NCBI GenBank assembly: GCA_964035575.1
Contig: OZ037902.1
Location: 1,239,001 to 1,303,000 of the forward strand
From: Rhynchopus sp. YZ270_cl-10
Lineage: Eukaryota; Euglenozoa; Diplonemea; Diplonemida; Diplonemidae
Reading direction: 5' to 3'
DNA: 64,000 nucleotides
The translations under genes were made by a program, and so were the position numbers. Positions 29,380 through 41,624 of the stretch are shown here, piece after piece (position 1 is the stretch's first letter; each line of letters opens with the position of its first letter). The notes under the pieces were generated by a model. It was not told where the DNA came from. It worked only from the letters and a program-made list of their open reading frames with translations, and searched no databases.

Positions 29380-30239
29380 ATACACAACAAGAAAAATAAC
29401 AACCGGGGCGGGAAAGCAAACAAACACACAAACCGGAAAAATAGCAATTTTTTTTTATTGTTTAGACTGGCCGTGGGAAAAGGGAATGGGATAAGGGGGG
29501 ATAGCACTACGGAGATCGATTATTTGTCTTCGTGCAATGCCTTAAATGTTTTTTTTTTTTTTTTTTTTTTTTTTGTTGTTTTTGTTGGGGCCAGGTGACT
29601 GCGTACACTAGGCTTGGAACTCAGCTTACATGCCTTTTTCTCTTTTTTTAATGTGATTTTGTGTGCGCTTTTTGGTATGTGTGCACCCTGCCTCCACCCA
29701 CCCCGTGAAGGTGATGCAAACTTTCTAGTTTTTCTCCTTGTTTTCGGTACCTGTTGTGTACGCTCACTTTTTTCGTTGTCTTTGCCACACAGAAAAAAGG
29801 GAAACAAAAACAAAAAAAACAAAAAGTACCACACACAACCCCTGTGTGGCTGCAAGAAGCTAACAAAAGGCAAAAATAAAAAAAAACCTCGTACAGGTGA
29901 TTGTCGAGACAAAAAATGAATAAAAAAGTAACACAAAAAGCACCGGAAAAAACAAAAACAAAAACAAAAAAAGGTGGCTATAAAGAACGAAACAAACCCG
30001 TCCCCCCACCCGTGAATGAGGCAAAAAAGCGCAAAAAGAAAAAAAAGAAAAAGGTCACCACAGAAAAGTGGGGGAAAAAAAAAAAATGCGAACCTCATAA
30101 CGGATAACACCCACACACTGCACATACCCATGCTTTCCTAAATGCTTTTTTTTTCAAGAGAAAAAGAAAAAATAAATAAACATTTGTGGAGGCACAACGC
30201 GATTTGTCAATTTTTCACAAAAAATAATATGTGAACACA

Positions 30240-30330
30240 CTGGCAAGCGCGGCTTAGGTTCAGCTTACAACCTTTTTCTGGTACACTGCCACGAGAGGGC
30301 TTTGTACTTCAAGACACATTTCTTTTTTCT
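30240..30330 (+). repeat. Two T-type repeats joined head to tail
   Basis: GGCAAGCGCGGCTTAGGTTC with AGCTTACAACCTTTTTC is followed directly by GGTACACTGCCACGAGAGGG and CTTTGTACTTCAAG. The two classes share the layout GGT - about 6 bases - CACGAGAGG - about 15 bases - T run, so they look like diverged forms of one sequence. Confidence 0.65.
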
Positions 30331-31498
30331 TTTTTTTTTTCAAAAAAATAAAATAAAAACTAGGGGCTTGCACGGCTTGCACAGAAAAATGGACGAGCCC
30401 CACAGACCCCTTCAAAACTATATATTTTTTTCAAAAAAACCGTAGAAATAACACTGAAAGAACGAACACCTGAAACTCCTGATGGCCGTAATACGTGTGT
30501 TTGGAGGCAGCTGTGTGGGTAAGCCCTAAGATCTGAACATTACCCAGTAATGGTGTGTGTAGCAAACGACACAAAAAAAAGGTGACTTAAGCAACAAGAG
30601 AGGTTTAGGGTTTTTCGTCGTATATAATTTTTTGGGTTTTCTCTCTCTCCCCCCCTTCAGTCGCCATCTCCCTTCTTCTTACCTACCCTCACCCCCCCCT
30701 TCCTCCTCGCTCTTTGAGATTCACTCCCTTTTTTTTTTTTGTGGTATTTCCCCCTTCATCTTCATGTATTTTGTTAGGCAATGTACGCTCACCTGACCCC
30801 TAATGTTGGTGAAGATGTGTGGGCACGAAGAAGGTGCATCCATCTTTCAAGGTTCCGATCCAAAAAAAAAAGGAAGGGTACATTTTTTCGCACCCTCTTT
30901 ACCTTCTTTTCGTTTAGAAAAGAAAGTATATCAAATAAAGTTCCGTTTTTTTTCTTTTTCAACGTCGTCTCCCCTCTTTTTCTTTACCATTCAGGTGCAC
31001 TGTCACGAAAGGGTGTATTCATAACTTTCTTTTTTTGGTGCTTTTAAGCAAGGTTTTGCTCATTTTACCCAACTTTTTTTTTTTTGTGAGGTGAGTTGTT
31101 TTCTTTGTGTACCGTTTTTTTTTTTTTTTAAATTTTATTTTGTGCAGAGCACCAGCCAAACGAAGTGCCGGTTGCTCAAGACATTTTTTTGTTTATCAGA
31201 GGCTGCCTCACGTACAAGCGAACTTCTTTTATTCTGCAATGGGAATAACATTTTTCTGTTTGCGGTATTTATCAGGCCCTCATACCCTGTTTTTTTTGTG
31301 TGTTTTTTTCCTCTCCCCGTTCTTTCGGTTTCACACCCCCCCACCACGCCACACGCCATACCACCGCAGCAGCTAATCTGTATTTGTCACACCACCCCCT
31401 TGCTTTTTCGAGGGCTTTCGCCTCCACCCTCAGACTTCTTCACCCCCTCTTTTGTTATCTACTACGCTACCAAGAAAGACCCGATTTTCTTCTTTTTA

Positions 31499-31545
31499 AA
31501 AGGTGATCACAGCACGGCTTCGGTTCATCTTAATTTTTTTTCTTT
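31499..31545 (+). repeat. T-type dispersed short repeat
   Basis: AAAGGTGATCACAGCACGGC, then TTCGGTTCATCTTAA and a T-rich tail. Confidence 0.55.
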
Positions 31546-32394
31546 CTCGTTGTGCTTTCATCCGGATGGCTGGCATCGTACAGCGGTCAGTCGGAGGTGT
31601 GCTTGCATCAAATAACGATTTCCCCCTTTTTTTTTTCGATCCTGCGACAAAGAAAACAAGGTTATTAGCGAGAAGAGTGAGGAGGGAGAGAGAGGGAGAG
31701 AGAGAGATAACGAGAACATGTGTAGTATACCACGGCCTATTCCCCCCCCTCTCCGTTCTTCTTAGGTGACCACAAAGGGAAAAGATTACTGTTCTGTCTG
31801 AGCAACTTTTCTCTTTTTTTTATTTTGAAAAAGATGAGATGTGTCTGTATAATTATGGAACACCCCTTTTCATACTTTCTCTTGATTGTAAAGTAAATGA
31901 GATCGTTCATCTTTTCTTTTTTGCCACGCTCGTTCCACAAAAAAAAACACACACACACACCTACACACAACACACACAATTTCACTGCCCCTTGAGTCAC
32001 CACATATACCCAGAAAGGACATATGAGGAGATTGACCCCGGCAATTTTTTACCCATGAATTTTTTTTTTTTTTCAAAAAAAAGAAAAGAAAAAAGTAATG
32101 GTGATAGGGGGTGTTGGTGTGGGGGGGGGCCCAGGGGGGGGGGAGAGAGAATGATGTGGGAAGGGGGGGGGGAAGCACAACCGTTGTGGTCCCATAGGTT
32201 ACTGTACACACATCGAGAAGACTGTCCTAGCATTACATTGTAACGCCACGGTCGGGTTTAATTTTTTTTTTTTTTTTTTGCCCCCCTTTTTTATGTCTCT
32301 TTTTGTCTCTAAATTTATGGTTGTTTTTTTCTCTCTCTCCCCCTCTGTCTCCCTCTTTTTTCGGGTCAAAAAGAGGACCGGCAAAACAAAAGAG

Positions 32395-32575
32395 CAAAAA
32401 AAACAAAAAAAACAACAACAAAAAAAACCAAAAAAAAAAAAAACCAAAAAAAATACAACACAAATTGACATCCTGTGTGGTTGTCGATATTTAAAAAAAA
32501 CAAACAAAAAAAAACAAACAAACAAACAAACAAACAAAAAAAAAAACAACAAAAACAAAAACAAAAACAAAAAAA
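32395..32575 (+). repeat. A-rich simple-sequence tract (AAAC/AAAAC)
   Basis: Runs of A are interrupted by single C or T, including five or more AAAC units near 32,515-32,535. No coding sense. Confidence 0.85.
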
Positions 32576-32948
32576 TGCACAGATCTTTACCTAGTCGGGT
32601 GTAAAGTGATTATTGACACAATATTTTTTTTTAAAAAAAAAACTTACTCACACACAAACACACACAAAAAAAAAATTACCCTCTTTTGTTGCAAATAAAA
32701 ACAAATAAAAAGCACATGCACCCTACACCTCCCCCCCCGCACACAATACCTTATTTTCCTTTTTCCTTCTAACCCTCACATCTTCCACACCCGACAGACC
32801 ACATACACCCATCCAAGCTGTCTATTTTTTACCCACATATTTTCCCCCTCCTTGATTGAAGTTGCTGTGATCTAAGGAGAAGTTGTCCTTTTTTTTTTTT
32901 TTTTCTTATTTTCCTCATTTTTCTCATTGTTGTTCTCTCTTTCTTGCG

Positions 32949-34628
32949 ATGCAGGCCGAAGGTGAGAACCGTATCACAGCTGGCGCTGTGGAGGCAGTAT
33001 CGTACTTCGACAAGGTAGTGCACGGAGAGCTTCAAGGGGAACGCCGTATCAGATTGACCGCGTTGGGTATCCGTGCAGTGTGCCTGCTGCAGACCCTGCT
33101 CTTTGGTGTGGTCATCATCTTTGGGTTTGTTGCGCTTGCAGATGGGGAGAATCAGTTTGAAAGCATCTTCGCAGGTGGTATAGGGATTGCGAGCACCTTC
33201 TTCGCAATCTTCGGTGTCGGGAAACGCAATGAGACGTGTACGCGTATGTTCTTCGTCTGCCAGATGTGGGTGCTCTCGCTGCACACAACGTATCTCTACA
33301 GAGCGATCTCGCTTGGCCGTGAGCAGCAGTCGCGGTGCATCCCGATTGTTGCAGACTACGGCACCTCGGATGTAGACTCCTGCCAAGACAAACTCAGTGT
33401 CAGCCGCTCCAAAGTCTTCATCGGCGTCTTCGGCGGTCTCCTCTGTGTCATCTCCTGTGTGCTGTCCCTTGATTTCAACGATGCGCTCAATGATATGCTA
33501 GCACAATGCGATATCGGAGGCAATTCCAAGGCAAATCGAAAACGGCGGGCAAAGATCTTAGCCGGGAACACACAAGCGAGCGCGGCGTGGGAGACACGAA
33601 AACAGCGTCTGTCTGCAGCAACGTCGCTTGCAGCGACGGTTCCTGCGGTGGACAATGCGAGCGATGCCAGTGCAGGGGGCGTCAGTGGCGGGGGTGGCGA
33701 GAAGGACGCTGTCGACAACAACTACACCACCACCACCACGCAGCCCAAACCCATCGCACCACACCCCCTCAAGGCAAGCTCCTCTCGCCGCAAGGTGAGC
33801 GTCATCAACCCCGATACCGACCGCCCATTTGCGTCAAAAGACGACACACCACTTGACAACCACAGCACACCTGCAACATCTTCTCTCGCAAAGGACGATG
33901 TAGCAGGAGGTGGCGAGAAAGAGATGGAGGAGCAAGAGGAGGAGAAGGGAGGGGAGGCAGAGGAGGGAGGGGAGGGTGATGTGTTCGCACCGGACATCGC
34001 AGTGGTGGCGGCCTCGCCGAAGAGGGGGAGCAGTGACTCTGCGTTTGGCTTCCACGTTGCGGCGGAGGGGCTTCCGAACAATGATGACGACATGGCGGAC
34101 ACTGCTGCTCCTAGGGACAGAGGCAATGATGAAGGTGGTAAGGATGATGTAGGTGATGCAGGTGATGCAGGTGATGCAGGTGATGCAGGTGATGCAGGTG
34201 ATGCAGGTGATGCAGGTGATGCAGGTGATGCAGGTGATGCAGATGGGGACGAAGGTGATAAAGGTGTCGAGGGTGACGTAGGTGACGAAGGTGATGTACA
34301 TGGTGAATATGAACATGAACGTGATGTGAAGCCGCAACCAGAGGTGGTGCAGAAGTTGCCTATTTCGCAGGTGATCGAAAAGGACGAAGTGCAAGGAGAA
34401 GTGCAACCCGCCTTTGGTGACTACGACAACGAAACTTCTGACGAGTTTCAGATCTTCAAGAAGAAGCCTGCGAACACGATGCTGCCTGTGGCTGGTGTGG
34501 GTAGTGGTGGTGGTGACGACGACGACGAGTTTGCCTATGACGATGACGACGCGAGTGTCGCAAGCAGAGTCTCAGAGCTGCGAGACGCCAAGCCCACTGT
34601 CCCGCCTCCACTGCCCCCGACAGAGTAG
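32949..34628 (+). CDS. Four-pass membrane protein with long acidic cytoplasmic tail
   Basis: This single exon encodes 559 residues from ATG 32,949 (MQAEGENR), which follows a 60-base T/C tract; the upstream open frame is only poly-Phe from that tract. Four hydrophobic segments are visible: about residues 44-65 (LLFGVVIIFGFVALA), 75-92 (GIGIASTFFAIFGVG), 101-120 and 157-177 (VFIGVFGGLLCVISCVLSL). A Cys-containing loop lies between the third and fourth. Four passes with a short first loop resemble tetraspan/MARVEL-type proteins, but I see no CCG signature. From about residue 195 the protein is disordered: Thr/Pro- and Glu-rich, ten exact GDA tripeptides at 402-431, then more acidic repeats. It ends PPPLPPTE, a possible SH3/profilin or PDZ-type ligand. 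Function is unknown. Confidence 0.8.
   Translation: MQAEGENRITAGAVEAVSYFDKVVHGELQGERRIRLTALGIRAVCLLQTLLFGVVIIFGFVALADGENQFESIFAGGIGIASTFFAIFGVGKRNETCTRMFFVCQMWVLSLHTTYLYRAISLGREQQSRCIPIVADYGTSDVDSCQDKLSVSRSKVFIGVFGGLLCVISCVLSLDFNDALNDMLAQCDIGGNSKANRKRRAKILAGNTQASAAWETRKQRLSAATSLAATVPAVDNASDASAGGVSGGGGEKDAVDNNYTTTTTQPKPIAPHPLKASSSRRKVSVINPDTDRPFASKDDTPLDNHSTPATSSLAKDDVAGGGEKEMEEQEEEKGGEAEEGGEGDVFAPDIAVVAASPKRGSSDSAFGFHVAAEGLPNNDDDMADTAAPRDRGNDEGGKDDVGDAGDAGDAGDAGDAGDAGDAGDAGDAGDADGDEGDKGVEGDVGDEGDVHGEYEHERDVKPQPEVVQKLPISQVIEKDEVQGEVQPAFGDYDNETSDEFQIFKKKPANTMLPVAGVGSGGGDDDDEFAYDDDDASVASRVSELRDAKPTVPPPLPPTE
34152..34241 (+). repeat. 9-bp coding minisatellite, 10 exact copies
   Basis: GGTGATGCA is repeated ten times without change, encoding Gly-Asp-Ala in the acidic tail. 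Exact copies at the DNA level suggest recent expansion. Confidence 0.95.
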
Positions 34629-35047
34629 TTGTTTTTCTTCTTTTTGTACAGCATTTTTATTTTTGGTTTTTCCAAAGATTTCCATCTTTGGGGTGAAGGG
34701 AACGTGGAAAAATGCTTTTTCCAGAGCGTTTTTGTGGCAAGAAACGATTCAGTAAATAAAAATCATCAAAAAAAAGCGATTTCAATGACAAAAGCTTGGT
34801 GGGGACCAACAGATAGATAGTCGTCGGGTTTTCAAAAAAAAGAACGTTCCGCATATGTTCCTCTGCTCTCCACAACACTTTTCCTTCATAGCTTCTAAGA
34901 CATAACCTTGTCAGGAGCGCTATTAACAAACTGCAACACACACCCAACACCCACAACAGAACATACACCACACCTCTGCAACAAGAGTTGCCACACCACA
35001 ACCACATCCCACCACCCAACACAGCCTCCGGGGCGGGGTGGGGGAAC
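34629..35047. other. Spacer before first type I membrane protein
   Basis: No gene. The last 150 bases are rich in C and A (CAACACAC, CCCAACAC), with an ACACAG at 35,024 before the ATG at 35,048. Confidence 0.6.
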
Positions 35048-36861
35048 ATGGCGCCCCTCCCTTGGTCGCCACGCCCCCTCTCGCTGTGCCTGCTGCTGCT
35101 GCTGCTGTGTGTGGGCTGCGGCGGGAGTGTGATCACCATCAACGAGGTGGTGGCCCCTGTAGTAGGGGTACGCGACGGGGGTGCTGCAGGGTACGGGACC
35201 GCCCCTAAGGTATGTCACACCTGACTTCATTTTTTATCCCCTCATTTACTATCTTACAGGAATACGTCCGTGGAAGCACCTATGATGAGCCGTCTACGAC
35301 GGAAGACGACGAGTGTGCGGACCTCACTTTTTCGTACACCAGCAGCCTTGCACGCGGCTGTGCGGACCTCAACGAGCCTGTGGTGTACCAGTACGCGACG
35401 GGTGGTGTGCGGCTGTCGTTCCGCATTGGCTCGGACTATGAGGGTGTGGGTGGCGACTGTGTGCTGCTTGATGTGGAGGGGCGGCACGACACCTGGGAGA
35501 AGCTTATGGCGACAGGGAACAAGCTTGTTGCAATGCAGTGGGACACAAAGGAGATGGGCCTCGTGTTCGATGTGCGTCATAAGGAGGACGCGAACAACAC
35601 CTACCGCTTCATGATCAGCGACACCGCATCAGAGAACGGCGTCATCAGCGAGGATATGACAAACGCGCTGGTGAACCCCCTTGCCTGCATGTGTGAGATG
35701 GTCACCTATGAGGGCGGCTTCGTCAGCACCGTCATGACACCGCCACTCTACGACCGCGAACAGATTGGGAACGCCATCACCAGAATCGTCAACAACATTG
35801 CCACCGAGGTTCCTGACCCGCAGGTGACGGTGCCATGCCTGGCGACGAACCTCCAGCAGCTGTCGTACACCTGGGTGTCTGGGGAGTGGATCCACAGCAC
35901 CAACGCGACCAAGGCTGTGTCGCATGCGAAGTTTCGCTTTGTGAAGTCCTCTCGCGACAACTGCTCCATGTGGATGCATGCCCTCATGCGCAGGGCGGAC
36001 CTGCTGTCCAACGATGCAACGATACACGCCGTCCCAGGCTCGCTCGTCACACCCTACACCCAGCAGGAAGAAAGCGACGGCGGCGGCGAGCCGGGTTGGT
36101 ACGTCTTCGTCATCATTGCGTTTATGGTCATCATCATTCTCGCTGTTGGTGTTGTTGTGTACCGTGAGCGCGTCTGGGTGCGCAACATCCTCTTTGGGAA
36201 GACACGTCGCAGTAGTCCGACACATGCTGACACCGAATGCACCCCGGTCCCTGCATTTCCACAGTCCGAGGTGCCAGGGAGCAACCCCATCGACGACTTC
36301 CGTGGCGAGCAGTGCGTGCACCCGCTCCCGTCTCAGGCAGGCGGCGCACACCCACACCCACACTACCCATTCCCCCCGCATTCCAACGCAGCGTCGCTGT
36401 CGTTGTACAAACCCTCACCCGAGCCGTCACCGCAGGCAGGGTACCCTATGCACTACGGTGCCTCACCTGTTGAGACAGGCGAGGGGCACCTCGCGATACC
36501 TCAAGGCTTGCGAGGAAGAGCGGCACAGCACCAACAGCAGTACCCCACGTCGCCACCTCAGGTCCTCCCGAGCCCGGGGCTTGCAGCACAGCCACGGGGG
36601 CGGGGGTTGAACACACCCAAAGGAGGCATGGACTACGTACCCGGGCCTGGCTGGGAAAGCACGTACGACGGCACAGAACTGTCCGACATCTACACCCCAG
36701 GCATGCCGCTCGCGCACAGGGCGTCCAACGGGAACCTGCATAGTTCGTTCGCACAAGGGCAAATGGCGTTGGACCACGACTACGTGCCCCCAGTCTCTCG
36801 GCTCTATAGAAACTCCTCAGGGATGCTGGTAGAGGACCACGGGTCTGAGTATTCTCAGTAG
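35048..36861 (+). CDS. Type I membrane protein with PGPGWE tail motif (paralogue A)
   Basis: I read exons 35048-35209 and 35260-36861 (phase 0), giving 587 residues. The start gives a signal peptide (SLCLLLLLLCVGCG). The ectodomain, about residues 28-330, has several Cys residues, N-glycosylation sequons such as NNT and NCS, and the block LACMCEMVTYEG. A single membrane segment lies at about 334-355 (WYVFVIIAFMVIIILAVG), followed by basic residues. The cytoplasmic tail holds GSNPIDDF, His/Pro-rich stretches, DYVPGPGWESTYDGTELS at about 512-529, and ends EYSQ. Paralogue B (41,727) has the same intron position and phase, the membrane segment at the same residue number and the same tail blocks, so they form one family. 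The tail motif suggests a conserved docking site. I do not recognise the family; a receptor or surface sensor is a guess. Confidence 0.8.
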
Positions 36862-36981
36862 AATATGGGGGAGAAAAGGGGAGAGGGGGAAGAGGGTAAT
36901 GGACTATTGCCCCAGGTTGATTGATTGTTTTTGATGAGCAGAGGGAAGGGGCAACTAGGTTCATGTTACATTCTTTTTTTT

Positions 36982-37030
36982 AGGTACACTGTTCACAAGA
37001 GGGCTTTGTATTTTCAAGTCAACTTTTTTT
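36982..37030 (+). repeat. T-type dispersed short repeat (GGTACACTG class)
   Basis: AGGTACACTGTTCACAAGAG, then GGCTTTGTATTTTCAAGTC and a T run, preceded by TTTTTTTTAGG. Confidence 0.7.
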
Positions 37031-37064
37031 GAGGGTGTTCGGGGGGAGGATTGGTAGCTGTGAT

Positions 37065-37138
37065 GATTGCTCATCATAATGCATAGCATATCACAGTACA
37101 ACTGTATTGTGATGTATTGTGTATTATGATGGGCAATC
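37065..37138. repeat. Imperfect inverted repeat of about 35-base arms
   Basis: GATTGCTCATCATAATGCAT on the left is mirrored by TGTATTATGATGGGCAATC on the right, with the arms continuing toward a centre near 37,101. It could be a short foldback element or an RNA hairpin. Confidence 0.65.
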
Positions 37139-37469
37139 AATACAACCACTAGGGGGTACTATTTTTTTTGTTATTGTTTCATGTTGTTGCGCTCCGTGAG
37201 GTGCCAATACATTCATTCCACATTGTCGATATATCTTTTTTTTTTTGTCACGCCCAAAGTCTAAATTTCTACTGTATTGATATACCGTTGTATTTCGAAA
37301 ACACACACGGTATCACAATAGACGGAGATGAGGCACACTGAATCTTCTTCTTTGTGAGAACGTATTGTCCCCCTGAATATTCCGCTCGAGACAATTGTCT
37401 CTTTTTAGCATGTGTTCAAGGGGTTTTGAGTAGGTCGAGAGAGGGGGGTGATAGCCTTTCATTGTAAGG

Positions 37470-37512
37470 GTGTGGTGTGTGTGGTGTGTGGTGTGTGGTG
37501 TGTGGTGTGTGG
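37470..37512 (+). repeat. GTGTG-rich microsatellite
   Basis: Repeats of GTGTGGT. Simple sequence. Confidence 0.85.
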
Positions 37513-37713
37513 GAGGGCGTTCTTTGTGCTTGCAAAGGGTGCGTCAAACCACCCTATATTTTTTGTCCGTCTTGGGTCATCATGTACCCGTACCCAAGAG
37601 ATGTTGGTATGACACACTTCACGAAGATGGGTGTGCACGAGAGGTGCATTCATCAAGTGTTCTTCACTTCGTTCTGGAAAAAAAAAAAAAAACAACAATC
37701 GCATTTTTTTTGA

Positions 37714-37762
37714 AAGGTGACTTGGCATGAGAGGCTTAAGTTCATCTTACACGTTTTGCTCA
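37714..37762 (+). repeat. T-type dispersed short repeat (GGTGACT class)
   Basis: AAGGTGACTTGGCATGAGAG, then GCTTAAGTTCATCTTACA, ending in a T-rich stretch. Confidence 0.65.
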
Positions 37763-39532
37763 TCAATCCGCAGTCAAAAAAAAAAAGCTAGTCTTTCAAA
37801 AGGGCGTTCGAAACAAAAAAAGCCCTCGGCTGTGGATCACAAAAAAGAGCTTCGACAACCTCCACCAAATATCATGTAAGGTCCTTTTTTTCTCTTTTTC
37901 TTTCTACCTTTATTTCTGGGTGGCTGAGATCAAACATTTTTCGCTTTTCTGGTGATACGACGCTTGTACTTTCAAACGCGCTATTTTTCCTCCTTATATT
38001 GAAAGAGTTTCCCAGGGCTTGGGCTAACCATCATCCAATGATGTCACCAAAAACCAAGTCCCTGAGTGTTTCCTGGACGGTGGAGACTGTCTGAGTGTGG
38101 CAGCTGCACACGAACAGTTTGTCAAAAAAAAAAAAAAATACAAAAATATTTTTCTGTGTTGTCTGCAGAGTATTACGTATGTTTTTAGAGGGTTTTTTTT
38201 TTTGAAATTTGTCTCCAAATAGGCGTTGGATTTCTGGTCTTTTTAGTATTTAGTTTATTTTTGCGGGTGTAGGGTAGGGTACTCCGCGATTTAACCACTC
38301 ATACGCACATTCCCTTCCCTTGAGACACAAAGTCGAGCATTACAGCTCGATTTATGTCTTTTCAATTGAAACTCCCATTTTCAAAAAAAAAATATAAATA
38401 GGGGTACGGACAGTCTGGTACCCCAATTAACATAGTAGTGTTTTTGAGTCCTGTTCTCCACCATATGGAGTTCAGAGAGTGTCTATGGTTTGCTCGGAAA
38501 TATGTGAGGAGCGTGCATTGCGTTTCGTTCAACGAATGCGCATCTCTTATACGAAGCGAATTTCCAGCACTTTTTTAAAGGTGACAGAAGGCTTAGGTTC
38601 ATCTTATAAAATTTTTCTCTTTTTTTTTTTCCATGAATTTGTTTTCTCCAACCTTTTGCACCTCGAACCCCAGAGGGTGACTGTACGTTGCCAACTTAAG
38701 CAAAAAATCTCTTTAGTGCAAATACTTCTGGAGGTTAGGTTCGATAAACCCACGGAGCGTCCGTCCCAGAGGCGTTTCCACTATCAAAAAAACTCCACCC
38801 CCCTTTTTTTTTCTTCGTGTTTTTCACTCCCCATATACTCCCATTCAGAGCGAGTCTTCTTCAAGAGGTGCATTGCACTAGAGGCATAACCACCTTACAA
38901 TTTTGTTCTTTTTTCTTTTTCAAATCTTTTTTTCTCTTTGTTTCCCCTTTTGCTTTCATCCGGGGCTGGCATCGTATGTAGGTCAGTTAGAGTTCATCAA
39001 TACCTAATTTTTTTTTGTGCAAAACATTCACACAAAAAAGAAAAAAGAAAAAAAAAGGGACTATTTTTGATCCCCCCTCCGCCTGTACTTTCTAATTGAA
39101 TGTATATGACAATAATTATACTCTTTTTTGCGACATTTTAAAAAAAAACTGCGACAAATATTATTGAAATAAGAAAAAAAATAAAACAGTAGTGTAGTGG
39201 GGTGAACGGTATTCTTCTAGAAATATCATAGCACCCACAACCCGGCACACACCCAGGAGTCCCTTAGGCGTGTTGCGCTTTAATCCCCAGTAAAGGTAAC
39301 AAAAAATTGTTTGACGATTTGTTCCTTAGGTTGGCTGGGCAAGAGAGGCTTAGATTCCTCTTTTCTGGTTATGACGTAAAACTAGGCAGATGGCTAGTAG
39401 TATATCATTGTCTTTTTTCCCCTCCCTTTTTCTTTTTTCCTCTCCCTTTCGACTTCGTGGTTTCCTATTTTTTCTACTTTGTGGCATTTTTCCCACCCTC
39501 CCGATTCTTTTTTTTTGTTGGTTTACCCACTC

Positions 39533-39637
39533 CAGTTGGAAGAAACTTGGCGACCAAATAATATTGGCGGATTTTTTGGGGGAGTTTTTCTTGCAATTAA
39601 ATGGGCGACTTTTTTGGTCGCCAATATTGTCCAACTG
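39533..39637. repeat. Inverted repeat with GGCGACCAAA arms
   Basis: CAGTTGG followed by TTGGCGACCAAA on the left (39,533-39,558) is mirrored by TTTGGTCGCCAA and CCAACTG on the right (39,613-39,637), with about 55 bases between. Confidence 0.6.
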
Positions 39638-39691
39638 TATTCGTTTCGTGATCTGGTTATTTTTCGTTCCTTTTTGTTCTTCCGTTTTCTT

Positions 39692-39745
39692 AAGGTACAC
39701 TGTCAACGAGAGGGCTTTGTATTTTCGAGTCACATTTTTTTTTTT
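39692..39745 (+). repeat. T-type dispersed short repeat (GGTACACTG class)
   Basis: AAGGTACACTGTCAACGAGA, then GGGCTTTGTATTTTCGAGTC and a long T run. Confidence 0.7.
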
Positions 39746-40128
39746 TTTTTTTCCGTATTTCCCCTCTATCCCCCAAAGAGAAGTGTTCCCTTCTCAGATC
39801 ACTCTAGTAGTTTGTTAGCAGCAGCTCTTTCAGTAAAGATGTGTCTGCACACATGCGAGTCGTATGTCTTCATTTTTTTTTTTCTTTCTTCACATTTTTC
39901 TTTTTTTCGTTGGAGCTACTTCCTCCCCACACACTTTTTTCTCCCCTCATTCTGACTTCCCCCTTCCCCAAAATCATAGTTGTAGTTTTCCAGTACATAT
40001 CTAATATTCCGACACACTGCTAGAGACTGTGCGACTGTGTTGCTGCAACTGTCAAGCAGATGTCAAAGAAAGAAAGTGGAGATTGCACAAACACTCCAAC
40101 AATTTATCAAAAAAAAAAAAACATATTA

Positions 40129-40181
40129 TAGTGGAGTTCATCCTCGGGTGTCTGCACTAATACAACCAAGTTTTCAAAAAA
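40129..40181 (+). repeat. A-type dispersed short repeat (GGTGGCTACACT class)
   Basis: TATAGTGGAGTTCATCCTCG followed by GGTGTCTGCACTAATACAAC and CAAGTTTTC with an A run. It is nearly identical to the copy at 24,900, and like it lies next to a GAGATTGCACAA-class copy. Confidence 0.75.
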
Positions 40182-40465
40182 ATCGAAAAAAATCGAAAAC
40201 AAAAATTCTGTTGCAATTCATTAAAGCCTTGATGCGACTTTGTTAGTACAGAACCCGTCTTCGGGCAGGGTGATTGTCTCTGCAGAAACAATGGCGCAGA
40301 CTGTCTGAGTGGCCGCTCCACCAAGCCAAACACATTATTAAAAAGGCAACAAAACACAACAAAATAGCTAATTTGTGAACAAATGCTGTCCCATATTTAT
40401 GGGGTTGTGCATAAAGCAGAGAAGGGTACATAATGCGAAAACTTTGTCATGCGATTTAAAAAAAG

Positions 40466-40522
40466 TATAGTGGAGCACACTGGTGGCTACACTAATACAA
40501 CCAAGTTTTCAAAAAAAAAACT
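40466..40522 (+). repeat. A-type dispersed short repeat (GGTGGCTACACT class)
   Basis: TATAGTGGAGCACACTGGTG, then GCTACACTAATACAACCAAG and TTTTC with an A run. Confidence 0.75.
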
Positions 40523-40895
40523 ACTGGGTGTTGAGTGGGTACCAGACAGAGGCCGATATTCACCCAGCCTTACTTTACTGTGCATATGCCCGAGAACGAT
40601 AGAGGCAGATATCCCGTGGCTTAACCTTGCAGTGCAAGCAAAATGGGGTGACGACATCATCCCGAACAACCGTCTTTTGTGACGAAGAGACAGCATATCT
40701 TCAAACCCCAGCGTTTGTTCCAGCGCGATAACGATAGTACAGACGTGTGTGCACGCGAGGCACATTCATCCACAAACTTTTCTTTCTTTTTATTCTTCAC
40801 ATGGACAAAAGAAACCCTTTTTTGATGGCGCGCTTTTTCCAAAAAAAAAAAAAAATGCTTTATATGGCTCTGTCCATAACCCCCATTCCCCACAC

Positions 40896-40945
40896 AAGGT
40901 GACTAAGCACGAGAGGCTTAGGGTCATCTTATAAGCCTTTTCTTT
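40896..40945 (+). repeat. T-type dispersed short repeat, best match to consensus
   Basis: AAGGTGACTAAGCACGAGAG, then GCTTAGGGTCATCTTATAAG and CCTTTTCTTT. It agrees closely with the copy at 52-101 although the two are 40 kb apart. Confidence 0.75.
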
Positions 40946-41624
40946 ATTTCTCTTTTGATTTTTTCAATGATTAAAATACCCTCTTTTTGCCTTAGCAAAT
41001 TCCTCGTAGTCGTAGGTTCCGTTCCGTTCAGTTTTGTTTGTTTTTTCCTTTTTTTTTTATATTGAACTAACCATTTCCTTAGGGAATCAGTCTTGCTGTG
41101 TTTTCCTTCCGTGCACCGCTCCCTTCCGCCTGCCTTTATTTTCTTAAACTAAGGGGAATCCCTTTTTTAGAGGGGATTGATTTTATATATTTAGAGCGTG
41201 AATTTGCCACAAAAAGGCCCAAAAATCCACACCTTTGTGGTGTGTCAGTGCCCCCCTCTCCCCTCCCCCCCCGCCCGCAGATGTCGTTGATCATAAATTT
41301 TCATTATCCCTTTTTTGGAAAAAAAGGGCAACAAAATGGATATGAGAGATCAAAGTAAAAAAAAAAAAGTACAATTTTTTCTCCTTCCCCTCACTCCCAT
41401 TTAGTGCTTCGCGTTTTTGCGTACCACTCCAATCAACCTCCACCAAACAGGGCACTCCTAACACACAAAACACACACGAAAAAAGCACCAAAAAAACAGT
41501 GCTTCGCCCCTTTTTTCTTTTTCTTTGCATGTGTTACTAACTTCCGGGTCTCCCCCCCCTCCCCTCCCCCTCCCCCTCCCTCCACTTTCCCCCCCTTTAG
41601 CAGTAGTTATTTGAGTATTTTTTA

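Larger units (their letters stand above)
29380..32948. other. Long AT-rich spacer with T-type repeats and homopolymers
   Basis: 3.6 kb with no convincing gene. T-type short repeats lie at about 29,593-29,640, 30,240-30,330 (two classes head to tail), 30,579-30,625, 30,813-30,860, 30,991-31,040 and 31,499-31,545. A TCATCCGG-type fragment lies at about 31,551-31,598. Long A and T runs and AAAC-type simple repeats fill 32,395-32,575. A run of Ts and Cs at 32,886-32,948 leads into the next gene. Confidence 0.65.
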